The position numbers and the translations under genes are program-made. From the NCBI GenBank assembly GCA_905479885.1, contig CAJQOE010000052.1, positions 1-24,390 on the forward strand: 24,390 nt of DNA. The letters run 5' to 3'. This DNA is from an uncultured Rickettsiaceae bacterium (GTDB taxonomy: Bacteria > Pseudomonadota > Alphaproteobacteria > Rickettsiales > Rickettsiaceae). The notes below the pieces were generated by a model that was given only the letters and a program-made list of their open reading frames with translations, made no database searches and was not told the origin of the DNA. Each line of letters starts with the position of its first letter. The stretch's first letter is position 1. Shown piece after piece: positions 14,505 to 22,980 of this stretch.

Positions 14505-15281
14505 ATGACATCAAGAACTGTAGTTAGTAATAAATTAGTGTTTAAGGGATCACTGGGAGATAGTTTGGTAGCCAGATTAGACGCACCAGAGTCGCCAATT
14601 GCGTACGTTTTATTTGCGCATTATTTTACTGGTAATAAAGATATCAGCGCACTTAGTCGCATTTCTAGAGCGTTAAATCAAGCAAATATTGCATTGTTTC
14701 GTTTTGATTATACTGGGCTTGGAGCAAGTGGAGGTAATTTTGCCAACACTAATTTTTCTTCTAACGTAAAAGATCTAATAGCCGCGGCGAATTTTATGCG
14801 TGAACATTACCAAGCGCCGCAAATAGTTGTCGGGCATAGCCTTGGTGGAACTGCTGCGATTGCTGCTGCGTCAGAAATTCCTGAGGTTAAAGCCGTTGCA
14901 ACAATAGGTTCGCCATGTGATACTGAGCATGTACAGCATAATTTTGCCCACCATATTGATGAAATTAACGAAAAAGGCGAGGCAGAAGTTATCCTTGGTG
15001 GTAAAAAGTTTAACATCAAGAAGCAATTCCTCGATGATATTAATAGTCAAAATATGCCAGAAAAAATTAGTAATTTAAGAAAAGCATTACTTGTTATGCA
15101 CTCACCTGTTGATGGTACAGTGGGAATAGAGAATGCGCAGCGTATTTATGAGCTTGCCAAGCATCCTAAGAGCTTTATCTCGCTGGACAATGCAGATCAC
15201 TTGCTTATGCGTAGCCCAATAGATAGTAAATATGTAGCTGAAGTACTTGCAGCCTGGGCAAGTAGGTATTTAAATAATTAA
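14505..15281 (+). CDS. Alpha/beta hydrolase, related to the hydrolase half of hydrolase-OsmC fusions
   Basis: The 258-residue product has an alpha/beta hydrolase fold with nucleophile elbow GHSLGG (S112), the likely acid D203 in SPVDGTVG and the likely base H232 in NADHLL. The blocks LFAHYFTGNKDISALSRIS, FRFDYTGLGASGG and NFANTNFSSNVKDL match the serine-hydrolase domain that in many bacteria is fused to a C-terminal OsmC peroxidase-like domain. Here the protein ends at the hydrolase, so OsmC is absent. Substrate is unknown, probably an ester or peptide; the enzyme should be cytoplasmic as no signal is seen. It has its own promoter and no co-directional neighbour. Confidence 0.88.
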   Translation: MTSRTVVSNKLVFKGSLGDSLVARLDAPESPIAYVLFAHYFTGNKDISALSRISRALNQANIALFRFDYTGLGASGGNFANTNFSSNVKDLIAAANFMREHYQAPQIVVGHSLGGTAAIAAASEIPEVKAVATIGSPCDTEHVQHNFAHHIDEINEKGEAEVILGGKKFNIKKQFLDDINSQNMPEKISNLRKALLVMHSPVDGTVGIENAQRIYELAKHPKSFISLDNADHLLMRSPIDSKYVAEVLAAWASRYLNN

Positions 15282-15335
15282 GTATATAAATGATTCTGTA
15301 GAAATTTTGGAAGTACGCGCCAGTTAAAAAATTGC

Positions 15336-16316
15336 TTAGGCGTCTTCTAAGATAGTGTATTTTCCAGTTAGCATGCGCTCTAAAGATAGTCTAGCTTTAG
15401 CAGCAACTTGCGGATCAAGTTTGATCTCTGGAGCTTTATTAACCATACATAGGTATATTTTTTCAAGCGAGTTGAGACGCATATAAGGACATTGGCTACA
15501 CGAGGTACAACCTCCTTCTATAGACGGCACGTCGTAGAATTTACTCTCGGGTGATACTTTGTGCATTTGATGAATAATGCCAGGTTCTGTTAGAACAATA
15601 AAATCTAGGCCATTATTTTCTTTTACATAATTTAATAATGAAGATGTTGAGCCAATGTGGTTGGCGTATTCTAATAATGCAGTAGGGCATTCTGGGTGTG
15701 CGATAATTTCCGCCCCAGGGTGCATTGTTTTTATACGTACTAATTCGCGTTCTGAAAAATTTTCATGCACGATACATGTGCCATTCCACAAGGTCATTGG
15801 ACGACCTGTTTTGCGAATTAGATAATTTCCTAGATGCTTGTCAGGAGCAAACAATATTTCCTTATCTAGTGGTATAGAGTTAATAATTGCTTCTGCGCTA
15901 GAAGATGTCACTATTATGTCAGACAATGCTTTTACTTCTGCCGAGCAGTTGATATATGTTACATATACATGATTAGGATGTTGTTGACGAAACTTTTTAA
16001 ACTCTGCTGGTTTACAAGAGTCTTCCAAAGAGCATCCAGCATTTAAATCTGGCAATAATACCTGTTTTTTAGGGTTTAAAATGGAAGCAGCTTCTGCCAT
16101 GAATTTTACTCCACAGAATATTATAGTATCTGCATTAGTTTCAGCCGCTTTTCTAGATAGCTCAAGAGAGTCGCCAATAAAATCTGCTATTTCTTGTATT
16201 TCTGGATCTTGATAATAGTGCGCTAAAATAACAGCGTTCATCTCTTTCTTTAGCTTAGCAATTTCTGCTTCTAAATTAATGTAAGGATCAATGTTAAGTT
16301 CTGTTAGTTGTTGCAT
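15336..16316 (-). CDS. nadA: Quinolinate synthase NadA
   Basis: NadA condenses iminoaspartate with dihydroxyacetone phosphate to quinolinate in de novo NAD synthesis, using a 4Fe-4S cluster. The 326-residue product shows NAVILAHYYQDPEIQEIADF, DSLELSRKA, CGVKFMAEAASILNP, LPDLNAGCSLEDSC (cluster ligand C95), GTCIVHE (second ligand), HPECP and TEPGIIHQM. The terminal CSQCPYMRLNSLEKIY supplies the third ligand. All key motifs are present, so it looks functional. It is alone here: nadB and nadC are not in the window. The ATG is at 16316, and a promoter-like pair lies 54-82 bases upstream. Confidence 0.96.
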   Translation of the reverse strand: MQQLTELNIDPYINLEAEIAKLKKEMNAVILAHYYQDPEIQEIADFIGDSLELSRKAAETNADTIIFCGVKFMAEAASILNPKKQVLLPDLNAGCSLEDSCKPAEFKKFRQQHPNHVYVTYINCSAEVKALSDIIVTSSSAEAIINSIPLDKEILFAPDKHLGNYLIRKTGRPMTLWNGTCIVHENFSERELVRIKTMHPGAEIIAHPECPTALLEYANHIGSTSSLLNYVKENNGLDFIVLTEPGIIHQMHKVSPESKFYDVPSIEGGCTSCSQCPYMRLNSLEKIYLCMVNKAPEIKLDPQVAAKARLSLERMLTGKYTILEDA

Positions 16317-16369
16317 CTTAGGTTTTCAATAAAGAAATTTGTGTTTAGAGTTTTTAAGTATTTAAAGAG

Positions 16370-16398
16370 TTTTTAGCATAAGTTGCTCTTCTGGTCAA
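16370..16398 (-). promoter_or_regulatory. Putative nadA promoter
   Basis: Minus-strand TTGACC (16398-16393), a 17-base spacer and TAAAAA (16375-16370) lie upstream of the nadA ATG at 16316. The -35 is good, the -10 weak. Confidence 0.35.
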
Positions 16399-16407
16399 TC
16401 GTAGCTA

Positions 16408-16435
16408 TTGCAAAAACATTTTTATATACTACAAT
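16408..16435 (+). promoter_or_regulatory. Putative promoter of the 85-aa gene
   Basis: TTGCAA 16408-16413, a 16-base spacer and TACAAT 16430-16435 lie about 57 bases before the ATG at 16492. It is divergent from and next to the nadA promoter. Confidence 0.4.
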
Positions 16436-16491
16436 TCTTTACAGTTTTATATGACTATTACAGCATTTAAAAATAGTAACGGAGTGAGTTT

Positions 16492-16749
16492 ATGATTTTA
16501 AAAAATTGTGCGGCAGTAGAATTTTCTAGGATAATGCAAACCAGGTATAATACCAATGATTTAAACGGTGTGTCTAAGAATTTTATAACAAATCCTGAAT
16601 TTGCTAAAAGTACTATAGAAGATATATTAGGACTTTTAAAAAATACTGATGAACTACGTTTGTTATGTTCTGAAGAGTTTTCTGTCGATGCGTTAGAATT
16701 TTTAAAGCAGTTTTATATTGATATGAGTATTTATTTACAAGATCATTAG
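16492..16749 (+). CDS. Hypothetical 85-residue protein, unrecognised
   Basis: I do not recognise this protein. It begins MILKNCAAVEFSRIMQTRYN and appears mostly helical, with Leu/Phe/Asp-rich segments (IEDILGLLKNTDELRLL, VDALEFLKQFYIDMSIYL). There is no signal peptide or membrane helix. A GGAG ribosome-binding site sits eight bases before the ATG and a promoter-like element lies upstream, so it is probably expressed. It stands alone between nadA and the RelA/SpoT gene, and its length gives no hint of truncation. Confidence 0.6.
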   Translation: MILKNCAAVEFSRIMQTRYNTNDLNGVSKNFITNPEFAKSTIEDILGLLKNTDELRLLCSEEFSVDALEFLKQFYIDMSIYLQDH

Positions 16750-16815
16750 GATTTGAGTGAGTAGTGGGTATAGACATAGAATATTAGTAAATATGTTATA
16801 TTGTTATTGTTTAGA

Positions 16816-16844
16816 TTGAAAAAGCTTAGCGAAAAAGCTATCAT
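16816..16844 (+). promoter_or_regulatory. Putative sigma-70 promoter of the RelA/SpoT gene
   Basis: TTGAAA 16816-16821, a 17-base spacer and TATCAT 16839-16844 fit the consensus well and lie about 43 bases before the GTG start at 16888. Confidence 0.5.
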
Positions 16845-16887
16845 CTTATGTATGCATAAATCAAGATATCATAAAATTAGGTGAGCT

Positions 16888-19029
16888 GTGGATCCACAAG
16901 AAGTTGTAGATAAATATAAATCTTATGGAATTAAGTTAGATGAACTAATGGTCAAAAAGGCCATTGAGTTTGCTATAAAATATCATGGCACGCAAAAGCG
17001 TGCTTCGGGTGATCCTTATTATTACCATCCATTGCAAGTAGCAGAAATCATAGCAGAAATGCGGTTGGATTCTGATTCAATAATAACAGCAATTTTGCAT
17101 GACACAATAGAGGATACTGACCTTACTTTTAAAGAAATAGAACGGCATTTTAGTCCAGAAATAGCCAAGCTTGTTGATGGGGTTACAAAGCTTACAAAAA
17201 TCGAGTTCAAGCCAGATAATGTACGGCAAGCAGAAAATTTTCGTAAATTATTATTCGCGATGAGTGATGATATAAGAGTATTGCTTATTAAGCTTGCTGA
17301 TCGTTTACATAACATGCGTACCATTGATTTTATTAGTAAGCCAGAAAAAAGGAAGCTTATAGCTCTTGAAACAATGGAAATTTACGCTCCTTTAGCTGAA
17401 AGAATAGGTGCGCAACAATTAAAAATTGAGTTGCAGGATATTTGTTTTAGGGTTTTGAACCCAGAAGTACGAGAATCTATTTTAAATCGTTTTGCTAGTA
17501 TTGAAAGTGACAAGGGAAATTTTGTTGAACAAATAGTTGCAGAAATAAAGAAGAGTGTATGTGCAGATGGTACTAAGGCAGAGGTTTACGGTAGAAGAAA
17601 AACACCATATTCCACCTGGATGAAGATGAAGCAAAAAGACGTTGGGCTTGACCAGTTATCGGATATTGTAGCATTTCGAGTTGTGGTAAATACAGTAGAA
17701 GATTGCTATCGAGCGCTTGGTATAGTGCATGCAGCTAATAAAATGGTTCCAGATAATTTTCAAGATTTTATCAGTACGCCTAAAGCCAATGGCTATCAAT
17801 CATTGCATACCGTAGTAATTGGTCCATTTATGGACAAAATTGAGATTCAAATTCGTACACAAGAAATGCATGATATTGCTGAGCTTGGTGTTGCAGCTCA
17901 TTGGCGTTATAAGCAAGGACATGAGGATGCATCAGAAGGTAGACAATATACTTGGATTAGGGAATTATTATCAATTCTTGAACAAGATAGTGCTCCAGAA
18001 GAATTCCTACAAAATACTAAGTTAGCAATGTATTACGATCAGGTCTTTTGTTTTACCCCTCGAGGGAGTTTAATAGCATTACCTAAAGGCGCAACAACAG
18101 TTGATTTTGCCTATATGGTGCATTCGGATATAGGTAATTCATGTGTTGGTGCAAAGGTGAATGGACGCATCGTTCCGCTTAGAACGCAATTAGTAAACGG
18201 TGATCAAGTTGAAATCATTACTTCAAAAAATCAAAGTGCCTCACCTTCGTGGGAAAAGTTTGTTGTTACTGGTAAGGCGCGTTCGGAAATTAGAAAAATT
18301 ACTCTAAGTCAACAGAATGAACAATATGTAAAGCTTGGACGTAATATTATTACTAAAGCATTGAAAGTAGCGAATATTGCCAATGAAACAAAAGCTTTGG
18401 AAAAGGCCGCCAAGGTTTTTGATAAAACTTTGGAAGGTTTATTCTTTGCGATTGGTGGAGGTACTATAACGCGTGAAGAAGTACTGAAGCAGGTACAGCC
18501 GCAAAAAAGTAGACTTAGTTCCACTTTATCCTTATTAAAATTTGGCCGTAAAAAGCTTACTCCAGAGCAAAAACAAGAAAACTCAGTGCCAATTAAGGGC
18601 TTAATATCTGGGATGGCAATGCATTATGCAAAATGTTGTCATCCATTGCCAGGCGATAAAATTGTAGGGGTGGTCCACACTGGCAGCGGTGTAACCATTC
18701 ACACTTCTGACTGTGAAATGTTAAATAACTTTGCTGGTATGCCAGAACGTATTATAGACCTTACTTGGGATAGTAATGCCTCAAATATTCCATTCGTATG
18801 TAGAATAAGTGTTGTGTTATTAAACGAAGCATCTGGTTTAGCTATTATTTCGACTGAAATAGCACGTGATGGTGGAAATATCATTAACTTTAAAATTACT
18901 AGTCGTAATTCTGATTATTTTGAAATGACTTTTGATATCGAGGTATCGTCTTTAGATCATATAGAAACGATTATCAACTCACTACGAACCAAAAAAGTAG
19001 TGCAGCATGTAGAACGTACCAAATATTGA
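16888..19029 (+). CDS. spoT: Bifunctional (p)ppGpp synthetase/hydrolase, RelA/SpoT homologue
   Basis: This enzyme makes and destroys the alarmone (p)ppGpp. The 713-residue product has the full Rsh layout. The hydrolase HD domain carries H47 and H71-D72 in ILHDTIEDT. The synthetase domain runs from about 235 (GRRKTPYSTW), with DIVAFRVVV, STPKANGYQSLHT and the IEIQIRT glutamate. The TGS domain lies about 386-450 (FCFTPRGSLIALPKGATTVDFAY). The conserved Cys pair C583-C584 sits in HYAKCCHPLPGD, followed by a C-terminal ACT domain from about 640. Catalytic motifs of both activities look intact. The start is GTG with TAGGTGAG upstream. Known Rickettsia genomes often carry only fragmented copies, so an intact one is notable. 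Confidence 0.95.
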   Translation: MDPQEVVDKYKSYGIKLDELMVKKAIEFAIKYHGTQKRASGDPYYYHPLQVAEIIAEMRLDSDSIITAILHDTIEDTDLTFKEIERHFSPEIAKLVDGVTKLTKIEFKPDNVRQAENFRKLLFAMSDDIRVLLIKLADRLHNMRTIDFISKPEKRKLIALETMEIYAPLAERIGAQQLKIELQDICFRVLNPEVRESILNRFASIESDKGNFVEQIVAEIKKSVCADGTKAEVYGRRKTPYSTWMKMKQKDVGLDQLSDIVAFRVVVNTVEDCYRALGIVHAANKMVPDNFQDFISTPKANGYQSLHTVVIGPFMDKIEIQIRTQEMHDIAELGVAAHWRYKQGHEDASEGRQYTWIRELLSILEQDSAPEEFLQNTKLAMYYDQVFCFTPRGSLIALPKGATTVDFAYMVHSDIGNSCVGAKVNGRIVPLRTQLVNGDQVEIITSKNQSASPSWEKFVVTGKARSEIRKITLSQQNEQYVKLGRNIITKALKVANIANETKALEKAAKVFDKTLEGLFFAIGGGTITREEVLKQVQPQKSRLSSTLSLLKFGRKKLTPEQKQENSVPIKGLISGMAMHYAKCCHPLPGDKIVGVVHTGSGVTIHTSDCEMLNNFAGMPERIIDLTWDSNASNIPFVCRISVVLLNEASGLAIISTEIARDGGNIINFKITSRNSDYFEMTFDIEVSSLDHIETIINSLRTKKVVQHVERTKY

Positions 19030-19067
19030 TTACATCCTAAAGAAAAATCATAGTTATCAAAGGGGTG

Positions 19068-19084
19068 AAATCAAAACGCGATTT
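19068..19084 (+). terminator. Short hairpin with T-run after the RelA/SpoT gene
   Basis: aaatc 19068-19072 and gattt 19080-19084 form a 5-bp stem with a 7-base loop, followed directly by TTT. It is about 40 bases past the stop. The stem is short, so this is a weak terminator candidate. Confidence 0.3.
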
Positions 19085-19130
19085 TTTAGTTGTGTCTTAG
19101 GCAAATATTCAGTGAAAATATGTATTTAAA

Positions 19131-19158
19131 TTGTTCCATAACAGCAAAATCGTATACT
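19131..19158 (+). promoter_or_regulatory. Putative acpS promoter
   Basis: TTGTTC 19131-19136, a 16-base spacer and TATACT 19153-19158 lie about 38 bases before the acpS ATG. It would probably also drive the downstream mur genes. Confidence 0.45.
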
Positions 19159-19195
19159 ATTATCAAATTAAGTAAATAAAAACAGGGGTTTTTTT

Positions 19196-19570
19196 ATGAT
19201 AGTTGGAATTGGTACAGACATAGTTAATATTGAGCGTATAGAACATATTTATAGTAAATTTGGTGATGATTTTGTATATAAAAATTTTCATAAATTGGAA
19301 ATAGCATATCTAACAACTCTAACCCATGCGGCAAAAATAGGTTATTTGGCTAAAAGATTTGCAGCAAAAGAAGCGGTGGCTAAGGCTTTAGGTATTGGAA
19401 TAGGGCATGGCTTGGCTTTTAAAGATATAGCGGTTGTAAATAATGAGTCTGGGGCACCGCAAGTCTTAATATCGGAAGCAATATACCCTAGTATTAATGA
19501 ATATAATATTCACATTTCTTTGTCAGATGATCATCCGTTTGCGGTTGCATTTGTGACTGTTAGTAAGTAG
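19196..19570 (+). CDS. acpS: Holo-[acyl-carrier-protein] synthase AcpS
   Basis: AcpS transfers the 4'-phosphopantetheine group from CoA to acyl carrier protein, activating it for fatty acid synthesis. The 124-residue length is standard. The Mg-binding motif GIGTDIVNIERI (D8) opens the protein and RFAAKEAVAKALG (E59) follows, with a C-terminal ISLSDDHPFAVAFV. AGGGG precedes the ATG by about eight bases. The gene is separated from the RelA/SpoT gene by 166 bases with its own promoter-like element, and by 42 bases from murC, so it may lead the murC-murB-ddl-ftsQ run. Confidence 0.95.
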   Translation: MIVGIGTDIVNIERIEHIYSKFGDDFVYKNFHKLEIAYLTTLTHAAKIGYLAKRFAAKEAVAKALGIGIGHGLAFKDIAVVNNESGAPQVLISEAIYPSINEYNIHISLSDDHPFAVAFVTVSK

Positions 19571-19598
19571 TATAACTACATATATTAATATGGTTATA
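19571..19598. repeat. Interrupted palindrome between acpS and murC
   Basis: The stretch directly after the acpS stop folds as tataac 19571-19576 with gttata 19593-19598, and inside it catat with atatg. It is A/T rich and lacks a following T-run. It could slow transcription or shape the murC leader; a plain chance palindrome is also possible. Confidence 0.25.
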
Positions 19599-19612
19599 TT
19601 CAGAAGGTATAA

Positions 19613-21076
19613 ATGCTGCTATTGGAGATGAAGCGTAAGAAGGGAACATTAAATGTAATTCATTTTGTAGGCATTGGTGGCATAGGGATGAGTGGCATAG
19701 CTGAAATTATGAATAATCTCGGTTATAAAATACAAGGTTCTGACCTCTCAGACAACGCCAATACTAAGAGACTAGAGGCAAAAGGGGTTAAAATTTTCAT
19801 GGGTCATGATGCCGCCAACGTACAAGATGCATCGTATGTTGTTATTTCTACAGCAGTAAAATCTGATAATCCTGAGGTAATTGCTGCTAGAGAAAGTCAA
19901 ATTCCTGTTATTAGGCGCGCTGAAATGTTAGCGGAATTAATGCGTTTAAAATGCTCCGTTGCGGTTTCAGGTTCACATGGTAAAACCACGACCACGTCGC
20001 TTGTTGCTTGTTTGTTTGAAGCCGCTGGTCTTGATCCAACGGTTATTAATGGCGGTATCATTAACAATAGATCTACTAATGCTTATCTAGGACAAAGTGA
20101 TTATTTAGTTGTAGAGGCAGATGAATCGGATGCTACTTTTATAAAAATTCCTTCTACAATAGGTATTATTACTAATATTGATCCAGAACATATGGATTAT
20201 TATAAAGATTTTGACAGTCTGATAGCTGCGTTCAAAAGCTTTATAAGGAATTTGCCATTTTATGGTTTCGGTGTAGCTTGTATTGATCATCCAGTTGTTA
20301 GAAAATTAGTGGAAGATGTAACAGAAAGGCGTATTGTGACTTATGGTATTGATTCTGACGATGCGCATATTTTAGCTTATAATATAAACTCTGATACGTA
20401 TTCTTCAACATTTGATATCAAGCTCCAATTGCCTAATTCTAGGGGAACAACAACTATCGAGCAGATTGTTATCCCAACACCTGGTAAACATAACGTTTTA
20501 AATGCGTTAGCCGCTATAGCTGTGGGCGTAGAGCTAGATTTTGGTATAAAATTAATACAAGATGGTTTTAAAAAATTCCAAGGGGTGAAAAGACGTTTTA
20601 CTAAGATATGTGAATATAATGGTGCTGAGATTATTGATGATTATGCGCACCACCCAGTAGAAATTAGCGCAACTTTATCTACAGCGCGTGCTATCGCTGA
20701 ACAACGCAAGGGAAAGGTCGTTGCTATTTTCCAACCTCATAGATATTCAAGGTTAGAAAATTTATTCTCTGATTTTTCTAATTGTTTTACCGATGCAGCA
20801 AATATTTACATTACTGATGTTTTTGCAGCCGGTGAACAGGCTATAGAAGGTATTAGCGGTAAAACTCTAGCTCAAGCTATAGAAAAAACAGGAGCTGTAT
20901 CTGAGTACATCGCTGATCATCAAGATATAGCGAGTATCATTGCTTCAGTAGCAGGCAAAGGCGATGTAATTGTGTTAATGGGTGCTGGTACAATTACTAG
21001 CTGGGCTAACGCATTACCGGGACTTCTAGAAACTATTGATAGTAATAATCAGAGTACTAAGTATCACAATGGTTAG
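19613..21076 (+). CDS. murC: UDP-N-acetylmuramate--L-alanine ligase MurC
   Basis: MurC adds the first amino acid of the peptidoglycan stem peptide in the cytoplasm, using ATP. The 487-residue product has the N-terminal UDP-binding motif IHFVGIGGIGMSGIAEIM and the P-loop GSHGKTTTTS (120-129). Conserved central residues appear in VEADESDATF and NIDPEHMDYY. The C-terminal domain has DDYAHHPVEI and IFQPHRYSR. Length is normal. AGAAGG six bases before ATG 19613 supports that start; ATG 19628 is an alternative nearer the usual N-terminus. Its stop overlaps the murB start by eight bases. Confidence 0.96.
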   Translation: MLLLEMKRKKGTLNVIHFVGIGGIGMSGIAEIMNNLGYKIQGSDLSDNANTKRLEAKGVKIFMGHDAANVQDASYVVISTAVKSDNPEVIAARESQIPVIRRAEMLAELMRLKCSVAVSGSHGKTTTTSLVACLFEAAGLDPTVINGGIINNRSTNAYLGQSDYLVVEADESDATFIKIPSTIGIITNIDPEHMDYYKDFDSLIAAFKSFIRNLPFYGFGVACIDHPVVRKLVEDVTERRIVTYGIDSDDAHILAYNINSDTYSSTFDIKLQLPNSRGTTTIEQIVIPTPGKHNVLNALAAIAVGVELDFGIKLIQDGFKKFQGVKRRFTKICEYNGAEIIDDYAHHPVEISATLSTARAIAEQRKGKVVAIFQPHRYSRLENLFSDFSNCFTDAANIYITDVFAAGEQAIEGISGKTLAQAIEKTGAVSEYIADHQDIASIIASVAGKGDVIVLMGAGTITSWANALPGLLETIDSNNQSTKYHNG

Positions 21077-21950
21077 AGGTGTATGTAAGTTAAATTATAA
21101 CCTTGCCCACCTAACTTGGTTTAAAGTTGGCGGTGCGGCAGATGTTTTATTTAAGCCAGAAGATACTGAAGATTTATCTGAGTTTTTAAAACAAAATGCA
21201 TCTATCCTACCAGTTACTGTGCTGGGAGCTGGCTCGAATGTTATTATTCGAGATAAAGGTATTGAGGGTATAGTAGTTAAACTTGGACGTGGGTTTACTG
21301 ATATAGCATTACTTGCAGATGGGACATTAGCTGTCGGTGCTGCTTGCCTAAACTTTAACTTAGCTAAATTTGTGCAATCACATTCAATTAAAGGGTTTGA
21401 ATTTTTAGTTGGTATACCCGGGACTATTGGTGGAGGTGTGGCTATGAACGCAGGTGCATATGGTAATGAGTTTAAAGATATAGTAATTTCTGTACAGGCT
21501 TTAGACCTAAAAGGCAATATGCATTATATTAGTTTAGAAAATATTGGTTTTTCTTACAGGTGCAATTCCTTGCCAAAAGATTTGGTTATTACTAAGGTGA
21601 TTTTTAAAGTCCAAACAGGTGATGCTGCTAGTATAAAAGGGCGCATGGATGAAATAAATAAGAATAGATCGGCAACGCAACCTATTACGGAAAAAACAGG
21701 CGGTAGTACATTTGCCAATCCAGATGGTCATAAAGCGTGGGAGCTAATAGATGCAGCTGGTATGCGAAGTAAAGCAGTTGGAGGAGCCTCTATGTCTTCT
21801 AAGCATTGTAATTTTATGATTAATAATGGCAATGCTACAGCAAGCAATATGGAACAATTAGGGGAATTAGTTCGAGCAGCGGTTAAAGCACATTCTGGAA
21901 TTGAATTGCAATGGGAAATTAAGCGGATAGGTAGAAATGGGAGAATTTAA
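21069..21950 (+). CDS. murB: UDP-N-acetylenolpyruvoylglucosamine reductase MurB
   Basis: MurB is the FAD enzyme that reduces UDP-GlcNAc-enolpyruvate to UDP-MurNAc. The product of 293 residues shows LTWFKVGGAADVLF, the FAD-binding LGAGSNVIIRDKGI, GIPGTIGGGVAMNAGAYG, the SYRCNSLP tyrosine segment, GGSTFANPDG with the likely proton-donor Ser, and AWELIDAAGMR. I chose ATG 21069, which overlaps the murC stop as ATGGTTAG and starts close to the usual N-terminus. A TTG at 21036 would add 11 residues of no family resemblance. It overlaps ddl by 14 bases. Confidence 0.96.
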   Translation: MVRGVCKLNYNLAHLTWFKVGGAADVLFKPEDTEDLSEFLKQNASILPVTVLGAGSNVIIRDKGIEGIVVKLGRGFTDIALLADGTLAVGAACLNFNLAKFVQSHSIKGFEFLVGIPGTIGGGVAMNAGAYGNEFKDIVISVQALDLKGNMHYISLENIGFSYRCNSLPKDLVITKVIFKVQTGDAASIKGRMDEINKNRSATQPITEKTGGSTFANPDGHKAWELIDAAGMRSKAVGGASMSSKHCNFMINNGNATASNMEQLGELVRAAVKAHSGIELQWEIKRIGRNGRI

Positions 21951-22980
21951 TACAGTCTATATTGCTAAATCAAAAATAATTGATTGTATGCAGAAAAAAA
22001 ATACAAACCTTGCTGAGTATGTGCAAGCAAATGGCCTAGATATATCTAAGTTCAATTTTGTTCCTATCCCTACAAAGAAGCACGTTGCGGTTATTGGAGC
22101 TGGTATGTCTGCAGAGCGCGAAGTTTCTTTGATGTCATCAAATGGAATAGTGAATTCATTGATTGAGCTGGGTTATCATGTAACATTTATTGATATGGGA
22201 GCAGATATTGCGCAGGTGCTGGCGGTGATTAAGCCAGCTGTAGTGTATAATGCTTTGCATGGTACATATGGTGAAGATGGCTGTATTCCAGGTTTATTAA
22301 ATATTATGAGGATACCATATACTGGCTGCGGAGTAATGGCTTCAAGCATTGCTTTTAACAAGCAAAAATCAGAAGAAGTTTTTCGTGCTAATGGAATAAA
22401 ATTAGCAGATTCTATAGGGGTAAAAAGAACGGATAATATAAAAACAGATCCTATGCCACGGCCATATGTAATTAAACCATTAACGCAAGGTTCAAGTATT
22501 GGTATAGAGGTGGTATTTGAAAACGATATATTTTCTTTTGCAGACTATGAGTTTCCTTACGGAGATATAATAGTCGAAAAATATATTAAAGGACGTGAGT
22601 TGCAAGTGGCCGTTTTAAACGGTAAAGCTATGGGTGTTTTGGAAATAAAACTTCTGAAAGGCAAGAGATTCTATGATTACGAAGTTAAATATACAGAAGG
22701 TTTTGCAGAGCATATTTGCCCAGCGCTTATTCCTAAGCCAATTTATGATAAAGCGCTAGAGGTTGCCGAGAAGGCTTGTCAAAAGTTTGAATGTGATACT
22801 GGTATTATTAGAGTAGAATTTATTTATAATGAAGAAGAGCAAGATATTTATATGCTTGAGCTAAATACTCATCCGGGCATGACTCCTCTATCAATTTGTC
22901 CAGAAATTGTTGGGCTTCAAGGTATAAGTTATACTAGTCTAGTAGAACAGCTGCTAAAAGATGCGAAATTTGAAGGATGA
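21937..22980 (+). CDS. ddl: D-alanine--D-alanine ligase Ddl
   Basis: Ddl makes the D-Ala-D-Ala dipeptide for the peptidoglycan stem. The 347-residue product has an ATP-grasp fold with HVAVIGAGMSAEREVSLMSS, ALHGTYGEDGCIPGLL, RPYVIKPLTQGSSIGIEVVF, EKYIKGRELQVAVL and LELNTHPGMTPLS. These blocks closely resemble Rickettsia Ddl, including GADI and NIMRIPYT, and are the best taxonomic marker here. About 45 residues precede the first family strand; a shorter N-terminal extension also occurs in Rickettsia. ATG 21937 overlaps murB by 14 bases, and the stop TGA overlaps the ftsQ ATG by four bases (ATGA). Confidence 0.96.
   Translation: MGEFNTVYIAKSKIIDCMQKKNTNLAEYVQANGLDISKFNFVPIPTKKHVAVIGAGMSAEREVSLMSSNGIVNSLIELGYHVTFIDMGADIAQVLAVIKPAVVYNALHGTYGEDGCIPGLLNIMRIPYTGCGVMASSIAFNKQKSEEVFRANGIKLADSIGVKRTDNIKTDPMPRPYVIKPLTQGSSIGIEVVFENDIFSFADYEFPYGDIIVEKYIKGRELQVAVLNGKAMGVLEIKLLKGKRFYDYEVKYTEGFAEHICPALIPKPIYDKALEVAEKACQKFECDTGIIRVEFIYNEEEQDIYMLELNTHPGMTPLSICPEIVGLQGISYTSLVEQLLKDAKFEG

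Noticed and set aside
16817..16845. aaaaagct direct repeat near the RelA/SpoT promoter as a regulatory element
   Set aside because: Only two short A-rich copies, easily explained by base composition.
21036..21068. Upstream TTG start for murB
   Set aside because: The extra 11 residues have no family resemblance, lie entirely within murC and lack a ribosome-binding site; ATG 21069 with ATGGTTAG overlap fits better.
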